Position numbers and translations under genes: made by a program. Of a stretch of 18,487 nucleotides of DNA, positions 1-8,684 are shown one piece after another (positions within the stretch are counted from its first letter, which is position 1; the number at the start of each line of letters is the position of its first letter). The stretch is taken from contig PCXJ01000117.1 in the NCBI GenBank assembly GCA_002787615.1, forward strand, positions 13,242 through 31,728, written 5' to 3'. Origin of the DNA: Alphaproteobacteria bacterium CG11_big_fil_rev_8_21_14_0_20_44_7 (GTDB lineage Bacteria > Pseudomonadota > Alphaproteobacteria > Rickettsiales > 21-14-0-20-44-7). The notes under the pieces were generated by a model, which worked only from the letters and a program-made list of their open reading frames with translations, was not told the DNA's origin and did not search any database.

Positions 1-1349
1 CAGCGAATCTGGCAGAATTATTATGGTCGGACGGGATGAATTTGCCGCTTGCTAAAAAATCTCTTTTACAAGAATGGGCAACGCAGAATGCACAAGGGCA
101 ATTTTCAGAAATGCTGGAGAATCTTGATAATCAGCGCGATTTTGCTGAGTCAGTGCATAAATTTCTGGATTTTATGGCGGGGAATAATGCACAGAATGAG
201 CCCTCAGAAGATTCCGAGAGCTATAATGCCGAGAAAATTGAAAATGAAAGTGACGGCGATTTTAGTGAAGAAGAGGGCGATGGCGAAGAGCATGACTCCA
301 AAAGCGCAACTCAGGAAAAAAGCGATGGCGGAAAGCTCGCAAACCCCAAGCCTTCAAAGTCAAAAGAACCGGACGCGATGCCGAATTATGAGCCGATTTC
401 CAACATGGAATATGAGCCGGAGCTGGAATATAAGGTTTATACCAAGGAATTTGACGAAATTGTTTATGCTTCTGCATTAGCGGGGTTTGATGAGCTGAAA
501 CGCTTGCGTGCCCAGCTTGATAATAAAATCGCGGATTTGAAGACAATTACGAATCGTTTAGCCTCGCGCTTGCAACAATTGCTGATGGCACCGCAGGATA
601 TATGGTGGGAGCTGGATAAGGATGAGGGAAGCTTGGATGCAAGCCGTTTTGCGCGGTTTATCGCCAGCCCTGCCAATGAAAATATATATAAGCATCGGAT
701 TGAATCGGACTTCAAAGATACAGTTGTGACATTGCTGATTGATAATTCCGGCTCAATGCGCGGACGCCCGATTATGTCGGCAGTAGCTTGCGCAGATATA
801 TTAGCGCGGGTGCTGGAGCAATGCGGGGTGAAAGTGGAGGTGTTGGGATTTACCACCGCAGAATGGAAGGGCGGGCAAGCGCGGCAAAAATGGCAAAAAT
901 CCGGTGCGCCGAAAAATCCGGGACGGCTAAATGATTTGCGCCATATTATATATAAATCAGCCGATTTACCTTGGCGGGCTTCAAAACGCAATCTGGCTCT
1001 GGCGTTGAAGGAAGGGCTGCTCAAGGAGAATATTGATGGTGAGGCGATTTTGTGGGCAAGTTCGCGCTTAATGAATCGTCCCGAAGCGCGCAAAATCCTG
1101 ATGGTGATTTCTGACGGTGCGCCAGTGGATGATAGCACAATGGCGGTGAATGTGAGCAATTATCTTGATAGCCATTTGCGCAAGGTGATTAATAATATTG
1201 AGCATTCCAATAAGCTGGAATTGCTGGCAATCGGCATCGGGCATGATGTCGGCAGATATTACAAAAATGCGGTGACAATTATGGATATCAATGATTTGGG
1301 TGAAACCATGATTGGCAAAATGGAAGAGCTATTCGGCAAAGCTGCTTAG
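1..1349 (+). CDS. cobT: Cobaltochelatase subunit CobT, 5'-truncated by the window edge
   Basis: C-terminal part of CobT, the VWA-domain partner of the AAA+ protein CobS in the CobN-CobS-CobT complex that inserts cobalt into the corrin ring during aerobic cobalamin synthesis. The reading frame is open from base 3, and the codons before the first ATG (base 36) read ANLAELLWSDG, which continues CobT-like sequence. The true start is therefore upstream and the ATG at 36 is internal. Numbering from that Met, an acidic low-complexity linker spans about residues 54-90. A VWA domain follows, with the MIDAS motif DNSGS at 236-240 and ISDG at 358-361, ending at 437. Family members are usually around 600 residues, so roughly a quarter is missing. 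Neither CobS nor CobN is visible here. The gene converges on rpmB with 12 bases between stops. The family call is firm. Whether it serves B12 synthesis in this organism cannot be judged without cobN. Confidence 0.9.
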   Translation, partial: ANLAELLWSDGMNLPLAKKSLLQEWATQNAQGQFSEMLENLDNQRDFAESVHKFLDFMAGNNAQNEPSEDSESYNAEKIENESDGDFSEEEGDGEEHDSKSATQEKSDGGKLANPKPSKSKEPDAMPNYEPISNMEYEPELEYKVYTKEFDEIVYASALAGFDELKRLRAQLDNKIADLKTITNRLASRLQQLLMAPQDIWWELDKDEGSLDASRFARFIASPANENIYKHRIESDFKDTVVTLLIDNSGSMRGRPIMSAVACADILARVLEQCGVKVEVLGFTTAEWKGGQARQKWQKSGAPKNPGRLNDLRHIIYKSADLPWRASKRNLALALKEGLLKENIDGEAILWASSRLMNRPEARKILMVISDGAPVDDSTMAVNVSNYLDSHLRKVINNIEHSNKLELLAIGIGHDVGRYYKNAVTIMDINDLGETMIGKMEELFGKAA

Positions 1350-1361
1350 AGCTATATAAGC

Positions 1362-1847
1362 TTACTCTTTAGGTGCTTTTGCAGGAGCAGCTTTTTTTGC
1401 AGCAGGCTTTTTTGCAGCTTTCGGCTTTGCAGCAGTTGCTGATTTAACCTTTGCAGGTTTTGCTTCTCCGGCTTTTTTCGCTTTTGCAATCAGAGATTTT
1501 GGGGAAACATGCTTCTTCTGAGTTTCTGAGCGCTTCACAAGCTTTTTCAAATCCTCTTCAGATAATTTTTTAAGCAATGCTCTTCTGAGCTTTTGCCCTG
1601 ATGCCGCCAATTTTCTGTTTGGCGTATTCACCAAAAATTTATCAATTCCACCAACATGCTCAACCGAGCGCAATGTTTTTACGGCAATTTTCAATATCAA
1701 TTTGCCCAAATAATCACTTTGCAAAGCGATATGTTGAACATTCGGGTCAAAACGTCTTCTTGAACGTACCCCAGTTTGACTTCTGTTAACAGGAACGTTA
1801 TGACCGGTTTGCGGCTTAACACCCAATAATTCACAAGCTCTTGACAT
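1362..1847 (-). CDS. rpmB: 50S ribosomal protein L28 with Lys/Ala-rich C-terminal extension
   Basis: Large-subunit ribosomal protein L28. Residues 1-100 carry the family core: MSRACELLG at the N-terminus, the basic SRRRFDPN segment near 29-36, and LRSVEHVGGIDKFL at 59-72. Alphaproteobacterial L28 is normally just under 100 residues, while this protein has 161. The extra roughly 60 residues are lysine/alanine/proline-rich, with PAKVKSATAAKPKAAKK followed by PAAKKAAPAKAPKE, like histone H1 or AlgP tails. The frame is uninterrupted and a normal stop ends it, so this is an in-frame extension rather than a frameshift fusion. A promoter-like sequence lies just upstream, and AGGCGG may serve as ribosome binding site. 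The gene sits between cobT (convergent) and the AsmA gene (divergent). L28 identity is near certain. What the tail does is unknown, and rRNA or other nucleic-acid binding would be the simplest guess. Confidence 0.95.
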   Translation of the reverse strand: MSRACELLGVKPQTGHNVPVNRSQTGVRSRRRFDPNVQHIALQSDYLGKLILKIAVKTLRSVEHVGGIDKFLVNTPNRKLAASGQKLRRALLKKLSEEDLKKLVKRSETQKKHVSPKSLIAKAKKAGEAKPAKVKSATAAKPKAAKKPAAKKAAPAKAPKE

Positions 1848-1872
1848 CTTTTCCGCCTAAATTAGTTATTTA

Positions 1873-1901
1873 ATTATATAATTTTTATGTTCTAGTGTAT
1901 A
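1873..1901 (-). promoter_or_regulatory. Probable sigma-70-type promoter of rpmB
   Basis: On the reverse strand TATACA (1901-1896) and TATAAT (1878-1873) are separated by 17 bases. The -10 is a perfect consensus and the -35 matches TTGACA at four of six positions. The predicted transcription start, around 1866, gives a leader of about 20 bases before the rpmB ATG. The region is AT-rich, so a chance -10 match is possible, but the spacing and distance to the gene fit well. Confidence 0.5.
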
Positions 1902-1952
1902 TCTTAGGACGGCGGAATATATATATTTAACCAATAAGGGTCAAGAGATTTT

Positions 1953-4865
1953 ATGAAAAAACTGATTTATGTTTTTGTAACACTGGCAGTTCTGGTGGGA
2001 CTTGCCGCTATAATTATACCGATTATCGCCGATCCTAACCGCTACAAAGAGCAGATTACCAAGAAATTTCGCGAAAGTACGGGGTATGAGATTGCTATCG
2101 GCGGGGAAATAGAACTTTCTGTTTTTCCGTTTGTTGAAGCATCTGCCACACAGATTTCTATTGCTAATGGCTCCAAAGTTTTTGCCGGAGCGGAAGAAAT
2201 ATCTGCCGAGGTTGAGCTTTTTCCACTGCTTTCGGGTGAAATTAAAATTGGCTCAATAGAAATCAAGAAGCCGAGTGCAACATTGATTAAAACCGCCAAC
2301 GGTAATAATTGGGAAGTGATAGGTAAGGAAAAGACAGAGGATGCCGGAAAATCTGGCAGTTCAAGCAAGCCCGCAAAGCTGGCAATTGATGAAATTAAAA
2401 TCACTGAAGGTAGCGTGGAATATCGTGATGAGGCTTCGGGCAAGAATTATGCGATTGATAATATTAACCTGAATTCCGCGCTTGGCTCAACACAAGGCCC
2501 GCTTTCACTTATCGGGAATTTTGAGTTTTCGGGTGAAGAAATGGGGATTAATGCGAATATTGATAATTTCGATAATCCGAAAATTGCAATGAGGCTGACT
2601 GCGGTAAATTCTGAAATAGGCTTTGACGGAAATGCCGAAAGCGGGAAATTCTCGCTGAAAAGCTCAGATGTGAATAATTTGCTGAAATTTGCTGACCCAA
2701 GCGGGAATATGAGATTTGCTAACCCTACTGCGGATATTTCCGCCAATATCAGCAAAGAGGGAGAGGTTTATAAACTTTCTGATGTGAATTTTAATTTGGG
2801 GCAAACCTCGGGAAAAGGCAATCTTGCAGCGCGCTTAACCGAAAATGCAAATAGCATAAGTGCGGCGTTTAATTTCTCAAATCTGGTGATAGAAGATTTG
2901 ATTCCGGAAACTGGTGCAGCGAAGGAAGCTGTGGAAGATATGCCGAAACCCGACAAAAGAAAAGCCGGATTTCTCGATACATTATATATGAAGGCGAATG
3001 TAAATGCCGACAAGGTCGCGTATAAAAATGCGAAATTCTCCAATTTGAAAGTGAAAGCCTCGGCTGAAGGCAAGGAAATTACTCTGCAACCGATTGAGAT
3101 GAATTTGCCGGATGGTGGCAAGTTTTTGGCCTATGCAGTTATTGGAGAGAATAGCCGTGGTGTGAAGTATGTTGAGGGTAAGTTTGAAACATCGGGAAAT
3201 AATTTGCGTCAGGTTTTGAAGGCATTTGATATTGATGTGGCGAGTATAAAATCCGATAAGTTGAAGAGTTATAAAGCCGATTCTTCAATCTATGTTGCGC
3301 TGAATAATACTCCTACGGTGGAAATGAACAGGACGAAAGCAACCGTTGATGGGATTAATTTTAACGGTTCGATAAATGCAAATCTGAAAAAAACACCGGA
3401 AATTACGCTAAGCGGTGGAATCGGAGTAATTGACCTTGATTCTATGCTGGTGAAGAAAGAGAAAGTTGCGAATGCGCGTGCAGATGGCGTGAATAAGGGC
3501 TCTGATATCGACTTTTCGGCAATTAGTGATTTCTCATCAAAAGTAACATTAGCTTTGGGTGTAGGCAAGCTGGTTTATGACGGCGCAGCATATAGCAATA
3601 TCAAGGTTTCCGGAGTTGTTGAAAAAGGTTTGGCACATCTGAAAAGCTTCTATTTTGATTCAGCCAAGCTTTCAGCCGGCGGTGCGGTGAAGATTGATAC
3701 CAAAGGCGCAAAACCAAAAATATCGGTGAATCTTAATCTAGGAAATTTGGATACGGCATTATTCCTAAATAAGGAAGCGGCGAGTAATAAATCCACAGCA
3801 CCAAAAGGCGCTGCCAGATGGTCGGAGAAACCGATTGATTTGAGTGTTTTGCGGCAAATGGATACTGAATTTACTGCCAAGATAAAGAGCCTGACTCATG
3901 ATAGGCTGCGCTTGGACAATGTTGAAACAAACGGTACTCTGGTCAATTCGGTACTTATTATAGACAAGCTTACTGCTGCGGCATTTGATGGAAGTCTTGG
4001 CCTTTCTGCTAATATTGCTGCCGGAAATGTACCGACTTTTAAGATGAGTTTTAGCGGGAACAATCTGAATACGCTCAAGATTATGGATGCTTTCGCCGAT
4101 ATGGATCGTATCAAGCGTGGTACGGTATCGGTGAATGGTAAATTGGAAAGTTCCGGCATCCATCAAAAAGCGATGGTGCAAAATCTACAGGGTAATATTG
4201 CGGTGAATGGACGTGATATTGTTGTGCAGGGATTTGATGTTGAAGGTTTCGCCAACCGTATCACCAATATTAATAATGAGGCGGAAGCTTTGAGCCTGTT
4301 GCGGGTGATGTCCAATGAGAATAGCTATACTACAATTAAAACGATTGAGGGCCCGATATATATCGAAAAAGGTGTGGCAAATATTCCGGGGATTAACCTC
4401 GATGCCGGAGCTGCCAAAGGTGTGTATAAAGGTTATTTAGACTTGCCGAAATGGTATATGGATACGGATGCAGTGTTTGGGATTTATATGCCCGATAACA
4501 GAGAGCGCCCGAAAATTGGCATCAGGATATATGACGCAATTGATAACCCCAAAAAGGATGTCGATGCGCGTGAAGTTATTCAATATTATGTCAAAAAATT
4601 GCTAAAAGGTTTGATCAAAGGCAATGTGCTCAATGAAAGTGACTTTGCGCCTGTGCAGAAATTTTTGCCGCCCGGAATTGTTGCGCAAGAGCCGCAAAGC
4701 GGAGGCGATAATGCAGATGCAGAAGCGCCAGTGGATGGTGATAATGCAGGTGATGCGGGTGCGGTTGATGGCGGCCTAGCCCCAGCCGAACCGACTATAG
4801 AAGAAGAAAAGCTGAAACCTGAAGAGCAAATTTTGAGAGGGTTGATAAATCAGCTTGGTAGGTAG
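1953..4865 (+). CDS. AsmA family envelope protein
   Basis: Large AsmA-like protein of 970 residues. Residues 4-26 form one hydrophobic membrane anchor, followed by the AsmA N-terminal pattern (DPNRYKEQI, then GYEIAIGGEIELSVFPF at about 44-60), a very long beta-rich body of alternating short strands, and a conserved C-terminal AsmA section (PKIGIRIYDAIDNPKKD). A low-complexity acidic Asp/Ala/Gly tail precedes the terminal KPEEQILRGLINQLGR. Members of the AsmA/TamB/YhdP group are inner-membrane-anchored periplasmic proteins linked to outer-membrane assembly and glycerophospholipid transport between membranes, and that role is inferred here. The ATG at 1953 is chosen because it opens the anchor directly and has AAGAGA about five bases upstream. 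The stop lies one base from the stop of convergent xerD. The family call is confident, but the specific paralogue and substrate are not known. Confidence 0.88.
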   Translation: MKKLIYVFVTLAVLVGLAAIIIPIIADPNRYKEQITKKFRESTGYEIAIGGEIELSVFPFVEASATQISIANGSKVFAGAEEISAEVELFPLLSGEIKIGSIEIKKPSATLIKTANGNNWEVIGKEKTEDAGKSGSSSKPAKLAIDEIKITEGSVEYRDEASGKNYAIDNINLNSALGSTQGPLSLIGNFEFSGEEMGINANIDNFDNPKIAMRLTAVNSEIGFDGNAESGKFSLKSSDVNNLLKFADPSGNMRFANPTADISANISKEGEVYKLSDVNFNLGQTSGKGNLAARLTENANSISAAFNFSNLVIEDLIPETGAAKEAVEDMPKPDKRKAGFLDTLYMKANVNADKVAYKNAKFSNLKVKASAEGKEITLQPIEMNLPDGGKFLAYAVIGENSRGVKYVEGKFETSGNNLRQVLKAFDIDVASIKSDKLKSYKADSSIYVALNNTPTVEMNRTKATVDGINFNGSINANLKKTPEITLSGGIGVIDLDSMLVKKEKVANARADGVNKGSDIDFSAISDFSSKVTLALGVGKLVYDGAAYSNIKVSGVVEKGLAHLKSFYFDSAKLSAGGAVKIDTKGAKPKISVNLNLGNLDTALFLNKEAASNKSTAPKGAARWSEKPIDLSVLRQMDTEFTAKIKSLTHDRLRLDNVETNGTLVNSVLIIDKLTAAAFDGSLGLSANIAAGNVPTFKMSFSGNNLNTLKIMDAFADMDRIKRGTVSVNGKLESSGIHQKAMVQNLQGNIAVNGRDIVVQGFDVEGFANRITNINNEAEALSLLRVMSNENSYTTIKTIEGPIYIEKGVANIPGINLDAGAAKGVYKGYLDLPKWYMDTDAVFGIYMPDNRERPKIGIRIYDAIDNPKKDVDAREVIQYYVKKLLKGLIKGNVLNESDFAPVQKFLPPGIVAQEPQSGGDNADAEAPVDGDNAGDAGAVDGGLAPAEPTIEEEKLKPEEQILRGLINQLGR

Positions 4866-4866
4866 G

Positions 4867-5733
4867 TTAGCCGGATTTTTTACTTAAAGGGTGGAATTTG
4901 GAAACTATTTCCTGCAATTTTTCTGCCTGAATATGGGTGTAAATCTCAGTGGTGGCAATCTGCTCATGTCCCAGCAATTCCTGCACAAGCCGCAAATCCG
5001 CGCCGTTATGCAGCATATGGCTGGCGAATGAATGGCGTATAACATGCGGCGAAACTTGTGCCGGATTGAGGTTTGATTTAAGCGCCAGCTCTTTGAGCAT
5101 TTGCCCGAAGCGTTGGCGGGTAATATGAGATTTGCCGGAAGGAAATAGCCAATATTCGATATCATTATTATCCAGATATTCGTGCAATGCGGCGATAGCA
5201 AAGCTGCCCAGTGGCACAAGACGTTCCTTACTCCCTTTACCTTTGACAAAAACGTAATACTCCCCATTTTCAACGTGGATGCAGGTTTTTTTGAGTGAAA
5301 TAAGCTCTGAAACGCGCAAGCCTGTAGCATATAAGATTTCCAGCATTAGCTTCAGGCGTAAATCTTCTTGCGTGGCCTCAAGCAATGTTTCTACATCTTT
5401 TGCGCTCATGAATTTGGGTAGGGATTTTCCGGTTTTTGGGGCTTCCACATCGCTGGTAGGATTATCTTTGCGGATTTTTTCCGTATATAAATATAGGAAA
5501 AACTGGCGCAAAGAAGAGAGTTTGCGCGCCCGTGTTTTGGCAGATAGACCGGAATCCGAAAGTGATTTGAGGAATTTCCTGATATCATCGGCGCTACAAC
5601 TTTCTACCGATATTTTATTTCCTGCTGCAAATTCACACAAATCACGCTGATAGGCCTCAATCGTGTTTCTTGAGCTGCCGCGTTCAACCGACATCATTTC
5701 CAAAAAAGATTCTATATGCAATTGATTGTTCAT
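4867..5733 (-). CDS. xerD: Site-specific tyrosine recombinase XerD
   Basis: Tyrosine recombinase of 288 residues, the usual XerD size. With XerC it resolves chromosome dimers at dif during division. The N-terminal SAM-like core-binding domain (about 1-90) has SSRNTIEAYQRDL. The catalytic set is complete: Arg140 in ATGLRVSEL, the beta-hairpin Lys in KGKGSKER (Lys166), His230 and Arg233 in HVIRHSFASHML, His256 in LLGHEQIATT and the nucleophile Tyr265 in EIYTHI. The spacing matches E. coli XerD. It is divergent from aroK, and this xerD / aroK-aroB neighbourhood is common in alphaproteobacteria. Size, context and lack of flanking repeats argue against a phage integrase. The start at 5733 fits the family N-terminus although no clear Shine-Dalgarno sequence precedes it. 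XerC is the only close alternative. Confidence 0.92.
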   Translation of the reverse strand: MNNQLHIESFLEMMSVERGSSRNTIEAYQRDLCEFAAGNKISVESCSADDIRKFLKSLSDSGLSAKTRARKLSSLRQFFLYLYTEKIRKDNPTSDVEAPKTGKSLPKFMSAKDVETLLEATQEDLRLKLMLEILYATGLRVSELISLKKTCIHVENGEYYVFVKGKGSKERLVPLGSFAIAALHEYLDNNDIEYWLFPSGKSHITRQRFGQMLKELALKSNLNPAQVSPHVIRHSFASHMLHNGADLRLVQELLGHEQIATTEIYTHIQAEKLQEIVSKFHPLSKKSG

Positions 5734-5786
5734 TAATTGTAAAATTTAGATTATTATGTGAATATGTTGATACTGGCTGATTGTAA

Positions 5787-6335
5787 GTGAAAATGCAGAA
5801 AATATACACAAAAAAACCGCTAGTCCTAATCGGGCTGATGGGCGCAGGGAAAACCACCATAGGTGTGCATTTGGCGCATAAGATACATTTGCCGTTTCTG
5901 GATTCAGATAGGTTGATAGAAGATTTGGCAGGAGTGACGATACCGGAAATCTTTGAGCGTGATGGTGAAGAATTTTTTAGAAAAGTGGAATCAAAAACTA
6001 TCCGCAAATATCTGAAAAAAGAAGAAGCTTTCGTCATGGCAACAGGTGGCGGCGCATTTATGGATGAGCAGGTGCGTACGAGTATAAAAAAGAATGCTAT
6101 ATCTATCTGGTTACGTGCAGAATTGGAAATATTGCTGGCAAGGGTTGAGCAAAATAAAACGCGCCCATTGCTTAATGATGTTGATAAAAAGCAAGTCTTG
6201 CAGGATTTGATGGAGAAAAGATACCCTATATATAGCCAAGCGGATATAATTGTTGATACAGATTCAAATTCCCGCACAATTATCGTGAATGAAATTATCA
6301 GACAAATAGAAATATTCGGGCAGAAAAATAAGTGA
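5787..6335 (+). CDS. aroK: Shikimate kinase
   Basis: Shikimate kinase (shikimate + ATP to shikimate 3-phosphate), the fifth step of the aromatic amino acid pathway, cytosolic. From the GTG at 5787 it is 182 residues. Walker A GLMGAGKTT lies at 16-24, the Mg/shikimate aspartates at FLDSD (37-41), the shikimate-binding arginine at FFRKVE (Arg65), the GGGA motif at 87-90 and the lid arginine at TRPLL (Arg126). The start is uncertain: GTG at 5787 has no ribosome binding site, whereas ATG at 5793 lies a few bases after AAGTGA and would remove only two residues. The last four bases (GTGA) also contain the start of aroB, implying translational coupling. The assignment is firm. Confidence 0.95.
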   Translation: MKMQKIYTKKPLVLIGLMGAGKTTIGVHLAHKIHLPFLDSDRLIEDLAGVTIPEIFERDGEEFFRKVESKTIRKYLKKEEAFVMATGGGAFMDEQVRTSIKKNAISIWLRAELEILLARVEQNKTRPLLNDVDKKQVLQDLMEKRYPIYSQADIIVDTDSNSRTIIVNEIIRQIEIFGQKNK

Positions 6336-7408
6336 AAAAACTAACGCTAGATTTGGGTAATAGAAGTTATGATATTCTAATTGGCGATGGGCTTTTTGCG
6401 CATTTGCCGGAATATTTACCGCTTAAAAAAACTGCAATTGTGGTAGATGAAAATGTGGCGAATTTGCATTTGGAAAAATTGCAGGCTGAGCTGGATAAGA
6501 ATAATATTTCGCATACTAGCAAAATCCTTCCCGCAGGTGAGGGTACAAAGAGCTTTAAATATCTGGAAGAAGTGACCGAATGGCTGCTGGAACAAAAAAT
6601 TGAGCGCAACTCAACGGTCATAGCATTTGGTGGCGGGGTGATTGGTGATTTGGTTGGATTCGCGGCAAGTATGGCAATGCGCGGGATAAATTTTATCCAA
6701 ATTCCGACAACATTATTGGCGCAGGTGGATAGCTCAGTGGGTGGAAAAACTGCAATTAATTCGCGCTATGGTAAGAATCTTATCGGCGCATTTTATCAGC
6801 CGAAGCTGGTGTTGGCTGATACATCTCTGCTTGAAACTTTGCCAGAGAGAGAGTTTTTATCCGGTTATGCTGAAGTTGTGAAATATGGTTTGATTGATAA
6901 TGCAGAATTTTTTCAGTGGTTGACAGAAAACTGTCTGGATAATAAAGAAAATTTGCAGCAGGCGATTTATGAATCATGCAAAGCCAAAGCGGAGATTGTT
7001 TCTGCCGATGAGCGAGAAGCGGGTAAGCGCGCATTGCTGAATTTCGGACATACATTTGGACATGCGCTGGAGGCGGAAACCGGATTCTCCGATAAGCTGT
7101 TGCACGGTGAGGCGGTGAGTTTGGGGATGCTAATGGCGTTTAAATTCTCGGCTGAACTTGGGTATTGCAGTTTGCAGGATATGAAAAAAGTTGAAGAATA
7201 TTTTGTGAAATCAGATTTGCCGACAGACCCACTGAAATATCTGGAAGAATGGAATGCAGAAAAACTTGTTGAGCATATGCGCCTCGATAAGAAGGTGAAA
7301 AATGGCAAGATGGTTTTCATATTAGCGCGCGGAATTGGCGAAGCGTTTATTGCCGAAGATGTTGAGGAAAAGACCTTATTAAACTTTTTGAGAAATTATG
7401 GACACTGA
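6332..7408 (+). CDS. aroB: 3-dehydroquinate synthase
   Basis: Second enzyme of the shikimate pathway: converts DAHP to 3-dehydroquinate using NAD and a divalent metal, in the cytosol. It has 358 residues, typical for AroB. NAD-binding motifs GGGVIGDLVGFAA (100-112) and PTTLLAQVDSSVGGKTAIN (125-143) are intact. Metal ligands are predicted as Glu181 in GYAEVVKYG, His240 in LNFGHTFGHA and His258 in LLHGEAV. The GTG start at 6332 overlaps the aroK stop by four bases (GTGA). Its 3' end overlaps the next gene by 11 bases. aroK, aroB and the transporter gene therefore very likely share one transcript. No anomalies are seen. Confidence 0.97.
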   Translation: MKKLTLDLGNRSYDILIGDGLFAHLPEYLPLKKTAIVVDENVANLHLEKLQAELDKNNISHTSKILPAGEGTKSFKYLEEVTEWLLEQKIERNSTVIAFGGGVIGDLVGFAASMAMRGINFIQIPTTLLAQVDSSVGGKTAINSRYGKNLIGAFYQPKLVLADTSLLETLPEREFLSGYAEVVKYGLIDNAEFFQWLTENCLDNKENLQQAIYESCKAKAEIVSADEREAGKRALLNFGHTFGHALEAETGFSDKLLHGEAVSLGMLMAFKFSAELGYCSLQDMKKVEEYFVKSDLPTDPLKYLEEWNAEKLVEHMRLDKKVKNGKMVFILARGIGEAFIAEDVEEKTLLNFLRNYGH

Positions 7409-8672
7409 TTATATTTTAATTATCGTTATTTTTTTTCTGATATTATTATCCGGATTCTTCTCCGGCTCAGAAACCGGATTGACCGGTGTTAACAAGGCTC
7501 GTATGCATAAGCTTGCCAGTGAGGGCAATAAGCGCGCGCAAATGGTGATTAATTTACGGCAGGATAAGGATAGGTTAATCGGGGCAATATTGCTTGGTAA
7601 TAATGTGGTAAATATTGCGGCATCAATGCTGGCAGCCTTAGTGGCGCAATCAATTTTTGGTAAGGAGGGGATTGCGTTGGTTGTAGCAACCGGAGTGATG
7701 ACGATTATGATTCTGATTTTCGGTGAAGTTATGCCGAAAACCTATGCATTCCAAAGCTCGGATAAGGTGGCGATTATGGTTGCGCCAATTTGGAATGTAT
7801 TGGTGAAAATATTGAATCCGATAACGATTGTGGTGCAGGCTGTTTCCAGAAGTTTGCTAAAATTATTGAGAGTTGGTAAAGGCAAAGAATTAGTGAATGG
7901 GGTGGATGCTTTGCGCGGTGCGATTGATATGCATCATACAGAAGGATCGGTGGTGAAAGATGACCGTGATATGCTGGGAAGTATTCTGGACTTAAGCCAA
8001 ATTGAAGTTGCTGAAATTATGGTGCATCGCAAGGATATGACAACGGTTAATCTGGATGATGAGCCAGCAGCAATTGTGGAGCAGGCGATAACATCTATAC
8101 ATACTAGATTGCCAGTTTGGGAAAATGATGATGAGAATATTATCGGCGTTTTAATTACCAAAGATGTGCTGAAATTAGACCGTGATAATATGGATAAAGA
8201 GGCGGTGCGGGCGTTGCTGCATGAACCGATGTTTACACCGGATAAAACTTCATTACGTGACCAGATGGAATTATTCCGCAATCGCCGCAGCCATATTGCA
8301 ATTGTGGTTGATGAATATGGGGCGTTGATGGGCTTGTTGACACTTGAAGATATATTAGAAGAGATTGTCGGTCAGATTGAAGATGAGCATGATAAGGTGA
8401 TTCGCGGGATTAAGAAGCAATCTGGCGGTGGTTATAAGATGCGGGGAAATCTCAGTTTGCGTGATTTGAATCGTGAATTGGGCTGGAGCTTAGAAAGTGA
8501 TGGTGACGCAACAACGATTGCCGGATATGTTATAAATTTGGCAGAAAGAATTCCCGATGTCGGTGAAGAATTTAGCCATGAAGGCAAGCTTTTTAGGGTG
8601 TTGGGGAAAGTGAGAAATCAGATAACCAGCATTTCCGCACTTGAGATTGAGCAGTATGAAGATGAGAGTTAA
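7398..8672 (+). CDS. CNNM/CorC (HlyC-TlyC) family transporter
   Basis: Membrane protein of 424 residues with the architecture DUF21/CNNM transmembrane domain, CBS pair, CorC_HlyC domain. The membrane part covers about 1-160 with hydrophobic segments near 3-25, 60-83 and 92-112 and the family motifs SGSETG (22-27), LGNN (66-69) and GEVMPKTYA (109-117). The CBS pair spans about 205-325 (VDEYGALMGLLTLEDILEE marks the second repeat), and the C-terminal domain about 340-420. Relatives are tied to magnesium/cobalt efflux or resistance; the old hemolysin label is not well supported. It follows aroB with an 11-base overlap, as in many alphaproteobacteria, though any link between shikimate synthesis and ion transport is unclear. 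The next gene starts 12 bases after the stop. The family is certain, the transported ion inferred. Confidence 0.9.
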   Translation: MDTDYILIIVIFFLILLSGFFSGSETGLTGVNKARMHKLASEGNKRAQMVINLRQDKDRLIGAILLGNNVVNIAASMLAALVAQSIFGKEGIALVVATGVMTIMILIFGEVMPKTYAFQSSDKVAIMVAPIWNVLVKILNPITIVVQAVSRSLLKLLRVGKGKELVNGVDALRGAIDMHHTEGSVVKDDRDMLGSILDLSQIEVAEIMVHRKDMTTVNLDDEPAAIVEQAITSIHTRLPVWENDDENIIGVLITKDVLKLDRDNMDKEAVRALLHEPMFTPDKTSLRDQMELFRNRRSHIAIVVDEYGALMGLLTLEDILEEIVGQIEDEHDKVIRGIKKQSGGGYKMRGNLSLRDLNRELGWSLESDGDATTIAGYVINLAERIPDVGEEFSHEGKLFRVLGKVRNQITSISALEIEQYEDES

Positions 8673-8684
8673 TCGGGGCAATAT

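Noticed and set aside
464..1159. Long reverse-strand open frame (231 codons) inside cobT
   Set aside because: It lies antisense to the conserved VWA domain, has a Ser/Arg/Leu-rich composition typical of antisense frames and shows no recognisable domain.
36..1349. cobT starting at the ATG at 36
   Set aside because: The frame stays open upstream to the window edge and the preceding residues look like CobT, so the gene begins outside the window.
1869..1883. A CtrA-type box between rpmB and the AsmA gene
   Set aside because: Only the first TTAA half is present; the second half at N7 reads ATTT.
3765..4181. Reverse-strand open frame (138 codons) inside the AsmA-family gene
   Set aside because: Antisense to a clear coding region, with no domain, no ribosome binding site and no support from spacing.
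4867..5733. The tyrosine recombinase as a phage or island integrase
   Set aside because: Size, full XerD motif spacing, core-gene neighbours, and absence of an adjacent tRNA or direct repeats all favour chromosomal XerD.
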